Shown: one piece after another, positions 34,717-46,525 of the stretch
Numbering within the stretch: the first letter of the stretch is position 1
How the letters are laid out: each line of letters opens with the position of its first letter
DNA from: Loripinus fragilis
Lineage: Eukaryota; Mollusca; Bivalvia; Lucinida; Lucinidae
Length of the DNA stretch: 64,000 nucleotides
Direction: 5' to 3'
Assembly (NCBI GenBank): GCA_964019695.1
Contig: OZ026524.1
Location: 17,092,509-17,156,508 of the forward strand
Translations under genes and position numbers: made by a program
Notes under the pieces: generated by a model
What the model was told of the DNA's origin: nothing
Database searches by the model: none
Seen by the model: the letters and a program-made list of their open reading frames with translations, nothing else

Positions 34717-34953
34717 GAGCCAGTGCATGAGATATCCAACAATGTGGTATGTGCGACCAGCAAGGCCTCAGACCAGCCTGCGCATGCGCACAGTCTAATC
34801 AGAGCCTTTGCAAGTCGCTTGAGTATTTTATGACGGTTAAGCTACTGACTGAACACCATTTGGAGTTTCTAAGCTTAAGAATAGGCTGAAGAGGCTCGTC
34901 CGAGTCTACACTTGTCAAAATGTCAAATTGTTGGAAATCTCATGCCACGGCTT
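34717..34953. mobile_element. MITE family B, copy 2 (237 bp)
   Basis: Same ends and internal blocks as 12,388-12,624 and the same orientation. The flanking 4-mers (ATAT and AAAT) differ at one position. The length is identical to copy 1. Confidence 0.9.
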
Positions 34954-35709
34954 AAATTGTTGTGATGATGTTGTGATGCAATACGTTATCACAAGTATGA
35001 CATAATTACTATAGATTCATATGTGTAAACAGAACTAGTAAGTGTGGTGTCTTACTAAGTTGAACAGTATACATCTCTTCATATATGCTCAGACCAGACG
35101 GTTATAATGCACATTCCCTTATAATAAACGTACATGCAAGCACACGTGATTGTGTACCCCTTGCACTTTCAACTGTATTCACAAGTGATAGATAATTAAC
35201 TTGGTGTGCGTACTAAATATGAACAGTATACATTAGCTCCTTAAAAGTTCTCTATTTCCCTCAATTAAATACATGTGTACCTAATGTAATGAAGTAAATA
35301 ACAATTATACATTTATTCATAATAGCTAACTTAATAAATGCATTAATATGAGTAGTGTGCATGTGCCTAACTTTCCATGAATAGTATACATATGTACTTA
35401 TCTAGAACTGCATGTATCTTACTTGAATAGCTTCATGTACAACTAACTTCAATTGATGTGTAAATTCCATAAACCTCACTGCAAATATACGTCATATTTG
35501 TGTGCACTTATTACAATGCGCGAATGTTAGTCAATACCTATAAAGATGAGCAAATGTTATCTCCCAATACATCAGCACAGTACCGACAATATCTACTATG
35601 CTACTGCTCTACACTAACATCAATGCCTACCAGACAAGCGGGTAGTCAACCGACGCACAAACAGATAACACTGAAATATGAACGTTTTTTATCAACAGAC
35701 GATCGAAAC
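34954..35709. other. No gene seen
   Basis: AT-rich. Loosely repeated GAACAGTATACAT / GAATAGTATACAT strings (35,062, 35,221, 35,379) suggest an old degenerate repeat. Confidence 0.45.
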
Positions 35710-35909
35710 AGACGATAATCAGGTAATACAGCTGAAAATAACTAGTAGGCCCTCACGATGGCCCACATCAACAAATACAATGCTTCATTCAATACTAACG
35801 CTTGGCAGCAGACGACAATCAGGTAATACAGCAGAAAATAACTAGTAGGCTCTGACGATGGCCCTAATCAACAAACACAATGCTTCATTCAATACTCACG
35901 CTTGGCAGC
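35710..35909. repeat. Perfect-length 100 bp tandem duplication
   Basis: Units 35,710-35,809 and 35,810-35,909 begin AGACGA(T/C)AATCAGGTAA and end CGCTTGGCAGC. They differ at few positions and have no indel, so the event is fairly recent. Confidence 0.9.
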
Positions 35910-36044
35910 AGCAGACGGCCATCACATACATCACATCAAAGTATGCAGCAGATGCCCTAAGTAGACGACATATGAATAACGTCGCGAAAACCATTTTTCA
36001 ATCAATGTTATCGCAAAGCATCAACAAGTCACTGAATAATGCCA

Positions 36045-36951
36045 CCATTTCACCAAGGATTGTTTTTTTCCGATCGGCCCGATTTGGACCAGATTGTCCC
36101 CGATCAATCATTCTTTTAATCTGCCCGATGGTCGTCCTGAATCGCCTCCTATCGCCCAGCTTTTTTGACCCGATTGAGTCCCGACTATATTAACGAATCA
36201 ATTCGACTTTTTTGCCAGCTAGGGAAAGCCTTGTCATGTACCAATAATCCGTGCGGGGGCTTGTTTTTGCTCTTAAATTCGTTCTACCAGAGCCCATTAA
36301 AATGATATTACATTAGGAAATATGCTGAGTAGGAGGCCAAGAGAAAACATTCCAAAAAGAAGTAAACTTGCGAGTTTTAAAGGGGCTTTCAATTGTGTTT
36401 TCGTTTCAGTACCCTTTTTAGAAAAGTGTCCATTTTAAAAAAAAATATATTGGTTTATATTCTCTGGTATTGGTATTAATTTTTAAATCTATTATAATTC
36501 ATAGTGCTTTTGAGTAAATATAGAACCATATATTGCTGTTGTATTTAGTAACTATCGATTCTTTGAGACACCCTTCGCACGATCCTCGGCAGAGAGCTGC
36601 ATAGGGTATACGAAAGCTCCTGAGGGTAGAAGAGGGCTCCAGAGGGTAAACGAAAGCTCCAGAGGGCAGGCGAGACAAGGCGACCTTTAGAAGACCCTCG
36701 ACCAAGACGACCAGAGGCCGACGGGTTTTGATCGGCTACTGTTTTTGAACATGTTTAAAAACAGTAGCCGATCACTTCTTCGGTACCCGACTCTCGTAGG
36801 ACTGAGGCGATAGCGCCAGACCTTTCCAGAGCTTTCCAGGTGATTGCCCGTGATTGCCCGCGAGTTCCCGATTGTTTCGCAGATGTGCGGCCGATCAACC
36901 AAAAATATTGATCGGGTACTATCGGGACCAAATTAATCCTTGGTGAAATGG
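36045..36951. mobile_element. ~907 bp inverted-repeat element with GATCGG motifs
   Basis: Ends CCATTTCACCAAGGATT (36,045-36,061) and its inverse (36,935-36,951), followed inside by CCGAT-rich sequence on both sides. It contains a 16 bp perfect stem (36,730-36,773, GATCGGCTACTGTTTT) and three ~20 bp units of GAAAGCTCC(T/A)GAGGG (36,610-36,670). I see no transposase. The frames at 35,858-36,193 and 36,499-36,902 are not supported. Confidence 0.75.
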
Positions 36952-37439
36952 GGGTATAAAGTAGCTAATTGACATTTAATTTAAATCAGGCTTGGCCAAA
37001 CAAATGTTTTAAAAGTAAAGTAAAAGTATATTTACAATGACAAAATCCCCTAGAGAGAACGGCTATTACGAAAACGAGCAACCGACTTGCCTACCACACC
37101 CTGTGATAATAATATTGACGGCAATCTGTCAAACTTGCGCATTGCAATTTATAACGACACTGTTCCCACTCTGCACATGTGTTCACGAACCTTACGTGCA
37201 AAGACAGGAACCCCCTGCTAGTATAAAGATGGACTTTATTACATACTACAATATTCTTTGCGGGCACAGCCCTATTGGAAATAAAACTCCCAAATATCAA
37301 GAGTAAAATATAACTACCTAAATAAAAGGAGCAGAAATCGAAGTACAAACGCACCTAATTAAGCAAAGCCCCATGCTTTCCATGGACAGATTTATATAAT
37401 GTAAAGTGCCGGGTCAATGGGAAGATGGAAAAAGGGACA
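36952..37439. other. No gene seen
   Basis: Overlapping frames on both strands (37,037-37,306 and 37,091-37,354) have no recognisable domain. Confidence 0.4.
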
Positions 37440-37475
37440 TGACAATTTGATTGTATAGATTCCTGATCTACCTAT
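37440..37475 (+). mobile_element. Tip of Penelope-like 3' end
   Basis: TTGATTGTATAGATTCCTGATCT matches the terminal 25 bp of the 3'-end repeat (49,503-49,527), with one mismatch. Confidence 0.5.
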
Positions 37476-37509
37476 TTTTTGCCTTGTGCATACGTATGCA
37501 GCATTTGGT

Positions 37510-37800
37510 CGACATATACCCTACAGTTCAAGAGTTATGAGCATTTTTACGAACTGGTAAAGGGCGGACAGACCGACTCATGTGTTGTTTATAGTGCACA
37601 CCTGCAGTTCGTACACTTTTCCGAAACCCATGTATCATCATGCAAACCAAATATATTATAAGTGCTGAAACTCTAGGTATTTATAGGCTTGGTATAAAAC
37701 GCATTCATTAAACATATTTTGCATATTTTTCATTTTAAATCGATTTTGAGTCTTTCGCCAGATTTCTAAGTTTTAAATTCTCCCAGCAGCCAAATATTCT
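37510..37800 (+). repeat. Dispersed repeat D, copy 2
   Basis: See the copy at 33,105. Here the order is GTTCAAGAGTTATGAGCAT, AGTGCACACCTGCAG, TTTTTCATTTTAAAT, AATTCTCCCAGCAGCC, probably the original order. Confidence 0.65.
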
Positions 37801-37810
37801 AACGCTGCGA

Positions 37811-39084
37811 TTGTTCTTAGATTTTCTTCTTTACATACATTCCCCACCTTAGGATGAATTCAAAACCAAAAAAAATGGATGTGTCAACATGCAAATATCT
37901 CAATGACCAAACAAAAATCATCCCTACCTTCTTCATTTTCTCGGAAAATCTGTCGAAAACGTAGTAAGTCAAGTTTTGGTGCAGATTTTTTTTCAAAAAG
38001 TCATTCCTGCAAGCTAGAGAACATTTTCTACAGTTAAGCAAAGTAAGATGTTCCATCTTGATTATTTTTAATTAAATAAATGTTGACATTTACATCAGAT
38101 TTTGTAAAAACATGCTATCTGTGAAGGCTGGAACAAAGCCCAAATTACATGTAATAGTAGCTCTACTTTTCTGAGACTCTTCAAACAAGCTTTTACTAGC
38201 CTCACACTAGATTAATTTTGTATATTATTTAGTTGTTTATGATATTGTCAAGGGTGTTTTACAACTCGCAAAAAAGTTTCTGACATTTAGAAAAGTTTGA
38301 ACAGTAGGTGCTTGCCACAAAAGCCTCAACAAACAGGCTGAATTTGATCAGATACTTTTAAAGAAATAGCCTGATCAGGGTCTTCTCTCTCTGTTGTCCT
38401 GAAAAGCATTTTGCAAGTGCCCTGAATACCAAAAGTTTATTTGAGAACTGTAAAAAGTGTGCTTAATTTTATAAAGTTTTTATCAGTCAGTACAATACAG
38501 TTCATATTGTAACCAGTATCCACTGACTGTATCATGAATAAACCTACTGCCAAATGCAATACATTGTTAACCAAGTGTAAACACTAAGCAGGCTATAATG
38601 TGTATAGTGTATCAGGATCTGATGTATACCTGGCAATTACCATTCACCTTTTCTGCTAGTAACTGTAAAACACCTTTACGACCATTGCGTGAGAATGCAT
38701 GTTCAATATGCCTTAGTCAAAGTACTGAATTCCAAAGTTTCTGGCTTATACGAATTGATACAACTATTTGCTGAACTAATTTTTCACAACTTTCTTTGTT
38801 TAGGGCCCTCTTGCTATCAAACTCAAGTTGGCTAAAGCTGACTCTTTTGATACACTATGTTTACAGGTTATATGATCAGAATCAACTTTAGCAGCTCATA
38901 ATTATTGCAAACTCTTCACACCACAAAAAGCATTATGGGTCTCATATTGTTTATTCAGAAAATGAGACATAATAAATTCTTGCTAATGGCAATCTAGATG
39001 AAGATATATGGACCTCGACAAAACCTGTCTCCAGGTTTCCGAAAAAACGAGACTCAAACCAGTTAGGCCTTGAGCTGGCTATAG
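37811..39084. other. No gene seen
   Basis: AT-rich unique sequence, ending in an oligo-C tract (39,088-39,104). Confidence 0.5.
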
Positions 39085-39539
39085 ACCCCTCCCCCCCCCC
39101 CCCCAGGGGGAATTTTGTTCACTATGATTTTCTGAAACTACATTATATAAGGCACAAAATAAAAGGTGTTAGCCCTCTGAGAGTGGCAGCGTTAACGTGT
39201 AACATCACCTTATATATGTTACCCCCCGAAATAGCATTAAACGTACCTGATAATGTCTCAACCATGACATGGTCGTATATATTTGCATACTAACACAGGT
39301 TTATGGACTTCTTATAATACAGTTATATATTTTAGTATTAATTTTATAAATTTCTTGAGTTATTACCGTGCATGCGTTACTTATGGTTCCCTGTTTTATT
39401 TCCGAGTATCAGTATGGTATTTATTGACTATACGTGTATTACATCTGTCATATAATATAGTAAATCTATAAGGCTGCTACTTAAATGATTTAAAGTTCTT
39501 TATTATAGTCATCTACCGTTCAGCCAAAAATATATCAGG

Positions 39540-39800
39540 AATTTCAAGCACCCCAAATATATTTGAAGTTTTAGCACCCCCCAAAAATACCCCCATTCTG
39601 TACCTTGACCTTAAGAAAAGACCCTAAAATGCATAGAAATGGCCCCTAAATATAGTCCAATTTTGTGATGACCCCAAAAAATTATCCACAAAATCTTCAT
39701 AGCCCAAAAAATGTTCATTTTTCCGAAAATTCCAAAAAATATACAATTTCAAAATTCTGATCCCAAGAAAATGACCCGAGCCTACGTATGTATAAAAATA
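39540..39800. repeat. Irregular CCCCAAAAA-rich low-complexity region
   Basis: Runs such as ACCCCAAATA, GCACCCCCCAAAAATACCCC, GACCCCAAAAAATT and AGCCCAAAAAATG recur every 20-40 bp without a fixed period. Confidence 0.55.
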
Positions 39801-39884
39801 TCAGAGTACCCCCTGGACTCACACCCAACCCCCACTCCAAGGCTCGAGCGTGATTTTAAGTGCAGAATATACTTAACTGCTTTA

Positions 39885-40042
39885 AGCAGCGCAGTGGCTC
39901 AGTGGAAGCTTGCTTGACTCGAGACCGAGGGGCCACGGGTTCGAGCCGCGGGTTGATGTGACGTAAAAATTAAATCAAAAAAAGAAAAAAAAAGAAACGT
40001 AAAGAATGAAATCAAAAAAAAAAAAAATAATAATAATTAACT
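39885..40042 (+). mobile_element. tRNA-headed SINE with A-rich tail
   Basis: A-box AGTGGCTCAGTGG (39,893-39,905) and B-box GGGTTCGAGCC (39,937-39,947) are correctly spaced. A tail of A-runs broken by G and TAA follows (39,965-40,042). The head matches 59,176-59,245. The central domain present at 59,250 is absent here. Confidence 0.8.
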
Positions 40043-41024
40043 ACAAAGAGACCTGACACATACTGTTTGCCATTTTTGGTAGTAAGTTAATACGATGCCC
40101 ACTAGGCTTTTCTGTGCGAAAAGTTGAACTTAGGTATACTAAGATGTACTGAACTTATTTAAATAGGTGAACGAATTTCATGCGTCAGCGATAAAAAACG
40201 TCACGTAACCCATAATTTCAAATTGTAAGAACGATAAGAACCCCGCAAAATTCACCAGAAACCGCCAAAGTGTGCTTCTTTTTTATTTCATTGACGTGTT
40301 GTGGGGATTCAAATAGTGCACAGTACGTGCATTTTTCAACCGAAAAGCCTTTTCCATATTTTGACGTCAGTTTTACGTTATAAGCGTATTACGAGCGTTC
40401 ACAAAGCGCTGTCGCTTTATAAACTCTATTCACTTGTATTATGCTTTGAATGCATTTTAACAATATTCCAGTCATTTAGATCTCCGTAGCTACCCCCACG
40501 TCCAATTATCAACGTCAAGCATTACAATTACATGCTGATAGTGTGTATACTGCAAAGCCGGAACTTCATACTTGATAAAAGTAATGTGTAGCGCAATTGG
40601 TACTATAACACAGTAGACATGCGACATGCGTTGACAAAGAAATGACGGTTATTATCCATATGGTACGTTGTTTTCTTGTTGACGTTAAATTGGGTTTATT
40701 CCGCTATCATCCTTTAATTCGACGCAAAACATAATTTATCATTCTTGAACAACATTTTCTAAAATAAAATTTGCAACTGTCTTCATTTACCGATGAAGAT
40801 ATTTGCTTTATGTTTGACGTGTTGGCATACCTGACTGTATTTTCTATCTCTCTTAATGCAATATGGTCGTGCTGAATCATATCCATTTCTTTGTCTTATT
40901 CACGTGCCTTCAGAAAATAAACGTAATACTATGATACTGAAATGCAAACTGTATTAAAATGTTAAAATATCATTTTCAGTTATATTTTACTTACCCGAAC
41001 CTTAGTCGGAAGCTCAACTGGTCC
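40043..41024. other. No gene seen
   Basis: AT-rich unique sequence. The frame at 40,301-40,489 is unsupported. Confidence 0.5.
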
Positions 41025-41026
41025 AT

Positions 41027-41610
41027 GCGCGGGTCCAGAAAGTTTTGCCAGAGAAGGTCCAACTCGGACAAGTTTTTTTTTATTTGAGAGGGGAGAGAGG
41101 AACCAAATAGCACTAAAAGCGGGCCATCAACGGCCGCGCCAGCGAAATGGCGTTTCGCTGGCGGGACGATTATGGCCCAATATTGAATGCTGGCTTGTCA
41201 GCTTTGTAATTGTTCAGGGGATCCGGACAAGCATCGCTAAGAAACTCATTTTTTTTAGATTTTTCAGGGGGGAGGGGGGTCTGGACCCCTGTCCCCCTCT
41301 GGATCCGCATATGTCCACTAATCAGCTCAGTTACAACATTGGAATTGTGCATGGAGTGAGCTTGACCACTATACTTTCCATGTAGCATATAACAAAGGTG
41401 CTAATCAGATTGTGTGCATGCGCGGATCCAGAGGGGGACAGGGAATTCGGACCACCCCCTTGAAAAATCACAAAATATAGGGTTTCTTAGCAATCGGTGG
41501 GACGATGATAGCCCACTTTTAGTGGAATTAGGATTCTCTCTCCCCTCATAAAGGACCGAAAGTTGTACCCCCCCCCCTCCCGACAAAAATTCCTGGATCC
41601 GCGCACGGTG
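41027..41610. repeat. Cluster of family E repeats in both orientations
   Basis: Partial copies at 41,027-41,075 (+), 41,225-41,311 (-), 41,416-41,500 (+) and 41,545-41,605 (-). The core is CATGCGCGGATCCAGAGGGG, then GGG/CCC runs, CCTTGAAAAATC and GTTTCTTAGC. Copies two and three form an inverted pair ~105 bp apart. A separate stem, GCCAGCGAAA/TTTCGCTGGC, is at 41,139-41,164. The frames at 41,170-41,388 and 41,401-41,682 are repeat translation. Confidence 0.75.
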
Positions 41611-41828
41611 CGGATGCGCATACTGGTATGCGCCTTTGTTCTCCGCATACAACAAAGTCAGGTTTTTCTCGTCAAGGTCCATATTATTTCACCACTAATA
41701 GTGCAGATCAATTTATGATAATGGTCTAACTTACATACTGTAGGAGGTTTGCTTCATTATCTTATAAAGATTCTGGCTTGATTTAGACTGATGTTGCTGG
41801 AGAAAATGCAAGTGACATTCAAACAAAT

Positions 41829-42064
41829 GAGCCGCGACATGTGATTTCCAACAATATGGCTTTTGACATGAATAGACTCAGACGAGCCTGTCCAGCCTCC
41901 TTTTAAGCTTAGAAACTCCAAACGTTGTTCGATCAGTAGCTTAACAGTCATTGAATATTCAAGCGACTAGCCAAGACTCTGATCAGACTGCGCGTATGTG
42001 CAGGCTGGTCTGAGCCTTTGCTGGTCGCACATACCACATTGTTGGAAATCTCATGTCGCGGCTC
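41829..42064. mobile_element. MITE family B, copy 3 (236 bp), opposite orientation
   Basis: Ends GAGCCGCGACATG and CATGTCGCGGCTC are almost perfectly inverted. AAAT flanks both sides (41,825-41,828 and 42,065-42,068). It has the best preserved ends of the three copies. Confidence 0.92.
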
Positions 42065-42789
42065 AAATTTATTATTCTTCTTGTTGTCTGGTTGTTAACT
42101 AAACTATTTGCCTGCTAACGTCTGCTGGTAATCTTTACCTGGCCCGCCAGCATGTTGGGCTTGATCTCTATCAAAGTTGTTGGTCATGTTGACGGTATTC
42201 CTGAAAGAAATTCTTGAACGCGGACAGTTTGTATATGAAACGCTAGTAGACAACAGAAACACATATTCAACATAGCTCATCATGCAAATGTTTAAAGGAC
42301 ACAGCAATATCGTTTAGCTTTTCTAAATGAAAGGATTTAAATTTAAATTTTCAAGAGACAAATTATTCAACCACTCGAATTTCTTTTCCTGTCACCTGCC
42401 TGCTTTGCTTACGTATTTGTCGTCTGCGGTTTTTAATTATTGTTTTCGAAATAGTACTTGGCAGTCCTGGTCTGGTTCAAACTGTTTGCGAACTCCATGA
42501 GCGGACAAAAAGAACACTTAAAATGTTCTCTCATATTCATTACTGCTAAGGCATTATTTTCCTGCAACCCACATATATGAGCTTACACGAGAGTTAAAGT
42601 ATTATCGATGCAATTCGATACTTGAACGCGCGTTCTATCGCTTTTCCTCAAGAAGCATAATACATTCAATAACACAGGAGCTCGAATGTCAGATTCTAAT
42701 TTCTTTCAAAGCGTGTTTAACGTACAACGCTATGGCTTTGGTTTTATACATGATGTTGTTATCATGGTTGTGACCGTCATAACATAACA
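42065..42789. other. No gene seen
   Basis: AT-rich sequence next to the end of the reverse transcriptase relic. The frame at 42,104-42,307 has no recognisable feature. Confidence 0.45.
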
Positions 42790-44420
42790 TTACACACTGT
42801 GTAGCCCACAAGTGGGCCATCATGGGGTCTGAGGCTTGACCCACCGCCGTGCAATTAAAGAGGAAGTCATAGCTATAAACCGTGATTCTGTTTACAACCA
42901 GACATGCAGATTGTCACATGATATACATGTTGTATCCCAATCTATTATGACGTTAATTAACTTTACTTCAAACTGATCATTAAAACTAGGCTATCCAGCA
43001 ATTATTTTTAATTTATAAACTAAATCACCATAAAATAAAGGTTCTGATATTTCTTGTTGCAGACGAGTTTTTAAACCAACATTTTATTTAACAATCAACT
43101 ATGAGTGTATGTGATAAAATTTAGAAAAAAAAATCCGAAGTTTATGGTATCGATAAGTTTGTTTTAATTCTTTAGATACCACAAATATGTTTCCACTGTT
43201 GATGTCAGCAACATTAGAACATACTTTCGAAAAATGAGTAAGTTGCGAAACGTATATAATTCCTCCATCATGAAATTGGAAATTAACTATTTCAAAAATT
43301 AAAATTGTCCTGTTTATCATAAATTTTAGAGGATACCTTGTCATTTGTTATGGACAAGTCCAAGTATAAAAACTGGGCTTCAGTATCTAAGGAATAAGCC
43401 TTATGTGACTGAAGTTCAGTGGGATATATCTGACTTACTTTTTGCCCAAAATAAGGATTACATGTATCAATATTAAGCAAGTCATCTCGATATCTTGAGG
43501 TAGATATAAATGCTTCAATAATATCAGCTTGATTATTGTCAGAAGGAGACAACATGAAGTCTCTTTAAAACAAATCTGTAACAAGTGGAGCACAATTAGT
43601 ACCCACTAGAATACCTACAATTTGTCTATAGAATTTTGAGTCAAATCATATAAATATATTGTCCAAAAGATAATGGAGAGCATCACAGACTTTCTGACAT
43701 GACCACAAATTAACTGTTTTAGGTTGTTCAGAAGTGAAAAATGTGCGCTTCCCATTACAAGCCAACTAAAGTATGCCATCTCTGTCAAAACTTTGTTCAA
43801 TTAATTGAGTTAGTTTTTGTTTGATTATATTAACAGGTAATGTAGTATTGAAATTGGAGCAATCATATATATACACCCTCTATGCAGGAAAACCTTTAGA
43901 TTTTAATTTATTAAGAATCTCACCTGAGTTTTTAATAGACCAAAGTAGAGGTTTTTTTCATGTATAACATTCCTGTCATAAATTGTTTCACAATATTTTA
44001 TAAAATGGCTTTTAATCGCAGTAAGGCAAAAAGTAAAAAATATAGGCAATTCAGTAGTAGTACGTGAGCTAGAATTAGCAATAAAACGTGACTAATAGGG
44101 TATTTTATTCGTTTGGTATCCAGTATAACGTAGGAAGCTCGCTATGATCCTCATCAGGGAATACACCAAACTTAGCAGCCATATGGCATCGATGCCTATC
44201 ATAGATATACCTCACGTCAAGCAAATTATTCTCATAGGTCTTAGCAGTGCTAAGATCTTGCTTTAGGGTGTTAATGAAGTACACTTTCATACGACCACAA
44301 CGTTGTAAGCAGCCTTATTTGCAGGCGCCAAAACAAACATTCTATGAAATGCTGGGGCCATTTTCTTCAAATTTGTGAAAGTAAATTTAGGTTTAGGCAC
44401 AAGCAGACCTAAATTATGGC
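42790..44420 (-). pseudogene. Penelope-like reverse transcriptase, near full-length relic
   Basis: Read down the minus strand in shifting frames. MAPAFHRMFVLAPANKAAYN (~44,360-44,300) comes first, then LPTLYWIP (~44,115) and LWSCQKVCDAL-like sequence (~43,700). TSRYRDDLLNID has the putative catalytic YRDD at 43,481-43,492. FLYLDLSITN and SKIYDKQDNFNF follow (~43,340), then SKFYH (~43,105), a LKTRLQQEISEP block (~43,050) and SACLVVN (~42,900). These form one colinear RT domain with its C-terminal extension. The PLE assignment rests on memory of this block series and is tentative. A GIY-YIG nuclease was not seen. Multiple frameshifts and stops make it inactive. Confidence 0.75.
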
Positions 44421-44992
44421 AATAAAATGAAATTCTGCTATCAATCATTTAAAACTATTATATTTCTAAGTATTTAAAGCATTATATTCAACATGCTCTC
44501 GCTTGCAGCCTCGATTGCAAAAGTTTTGTACGGAACCAGCAATTATTTCAAGACATTTCTTGAAGTCTGATGGTGATGGAAACAGGTTTTAAGGTGCTGT
44601 GCATATAATATGATACCAATAGCCTAATTTAAAATTAAAATTTGTGTTCACAATTTGCAAATTGATTGAGGCCGTTATTGCAAGCCAAACATTCCTCAAG
44701 CACAAATCCAATATGATGTTAAAAAACATAGAAAACGAGGAACAGTTAATGCTTTTAAATATTACACCAATATAAATTTCTTGTGGACTATTCACATTTA
44801 TTGCCAAGATTCGACTCCTTATTCTAAAGCGCCACTAAAATATTTCAATCACTTACTGAACTAATTCAATCATTTAATGAACCTAGACAATGAAGGGCGG
44901 ACAAATTCATAATTATGTGCATTAGTGTCATCGGCTTCCAGTAACAGAAAATCGAATAATATATTTCATTTGATCTTTAACATTTGATGCGT
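44421..44992. other. No gene seen
   Basis: AT-rich. It could include the decayed 5' part of the adjacent RT relic, but I cannot align it. Confidence 0.4.
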
Positions 44993-45927
44993 TATATACT
45001 GAGCAAAAAAAAAAGAAACGTCACATACATTGTCCCCAAAATTGTAACTCATAAACCATACCTTAGAACAATAATATGCATTTTTAGTGCTTGGCGGACA
45101 TGATAGACATGCAGCCATTAACACACAGGAATTTTCTTGCTCGATCATTGATGGCAGAAATATACAAAACAGTGGCTCAAAATGTATCAAACAGCGAAAA
45201 CCATGCAATAAGCATGCGCAACGACATTCATTTTTTTATTTTTTCAAACTCTAGGAATATTCATCAACCAAATATGGTAGGAATAGTAGGTCATTAAATT
45301 CACAGTTTAAAGAAATTAAAGGTCAAACATTTTATCGTTTTGAAATTGTCTCCCCTGCAATAAAACCTATAGCATTTATTTCCAACTTTTAAAATTATCT
45401 GCACATTTCGGTGTTATTTTCAAACCCAAGGTTAGGATATTTTTCGTCTAACTTTAGAGGATGCTTCTCTGTCAATTGGTTTAACCAAAGTGATCCATGG
45501 CCTATAGTACATCATTTTACTCTCTCTATTAGGGGATCTTCAATGCATTCCGAGAAAGCATGCCTTAAATGGACTAAAGTGCAATGTTCCAAGCCAAGAC
45601 GTTCGAAGACGTTTGCATTTGAAGCGATCATTTTAACGATTATTTTAGTGACAGTGTCTGAGAATGACTAGAGAGTATTGTTAGGGTATTGCAGCAAAGT
45701 TCAAGCAAATGAAGGGCAATCTTGAAATTGCGTTTTAAAAAATTGACTCCTCCTTAGATTAAACTTGTATATATGCTTTACAGATGAATCTTTTGTGGTA
45801 ATATTCATTTTCGATGCTTACAATGCATGTCTTTATTAAGCCGCGAAAAAATGCATTTTTATCAGTGTATAGAGAAAACATGTATCATAATTACATGGGA
45901 CGTTTCTTTCTTTGCTTAGTTTATGTA
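44993..45927. mobile_element. ~935 bp element with GCAAAAAAGAAACGTC ends
   Basis: The left end ACTGAGCAAAAAAAAAAGAA, then ACGTCAC (44,998-45,024), is the inverse of GGACGTTTCTTTCTTTGCTTAGT (45,898-45,920). Frames inside (45,091-45,297 (+), 44,966-45,208 (-), 45,411-45,671 (+, 86 codons)) show no DDE-type or other domain I recognise. Probably a non-autonomous or decayed DNA transposon. Confidence 0.65.
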
Positions 45928-46523
45928 TGTATATAAGCCTGGCTACAAGTGCAGTGCCCTTCTTTTGAACCAGACGACTATTCCATCTATTTGAAAGGAC
46001 CGCGACAGTCAACTGTGCCTTTAAAAACGGTAATGGAACAGTTGATCAGGTAATTTTCTCTGCATCCCTAGTCTATAAGCTAAATATAAGATTAAAATTT
46101 ATTTAGTTAGCTAGAATTGTTTTCAAGGTACATGCATTCTGTTAACAAAATTTACATCTCAGTTTTGAAGGTGCACTAAAACATGTATGTTGTGGCTCAT
46201 TAACAACCATTTTCCATTGGAATCTAAAGGCTTTAACTTGCACGGTTCGAAACGTTAGAAGCAAAACTGTCATGGGTTGATTTGTGGGTCTGTCATTTTC
46301 TGGATATAATCACGTGTTAACTTTTTTGTTTATATTTACTTATTTGTTTACTTTTTGTGGATATTAAATTGAAGTTGTGACTTTAGGCATCATTCATATT
46401 CCAAGGATTGTTTTCTTTGCAGTTGATGCTTAAATGCGTTTAATGCTGAAGTATTGCTTCTCGCAAAATAGCAAATAAATCTGTCAGTGAGATGTGGGTA
46501 AAGAAGTAATGAGGCATTGCAGA
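45928..46523. other. No gene seen
   Basis: AT-rich unique sequence. Confidence 0.5.
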
Positions 46524-46525
46524 TA

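Noticed and set aside
36499..36902. Antisense proteins across the 907 bp element
   Set aside because: Frames follow the GAAAGCTCC minisatellite and GATCGG-rich repeat sequence. No transposase motif seen.
45411..45671. Transposase in the 935 bp element
   Set aside because: The 86-codon frame shows no DDE/DDD or DNA-binding motif that I can recognise.
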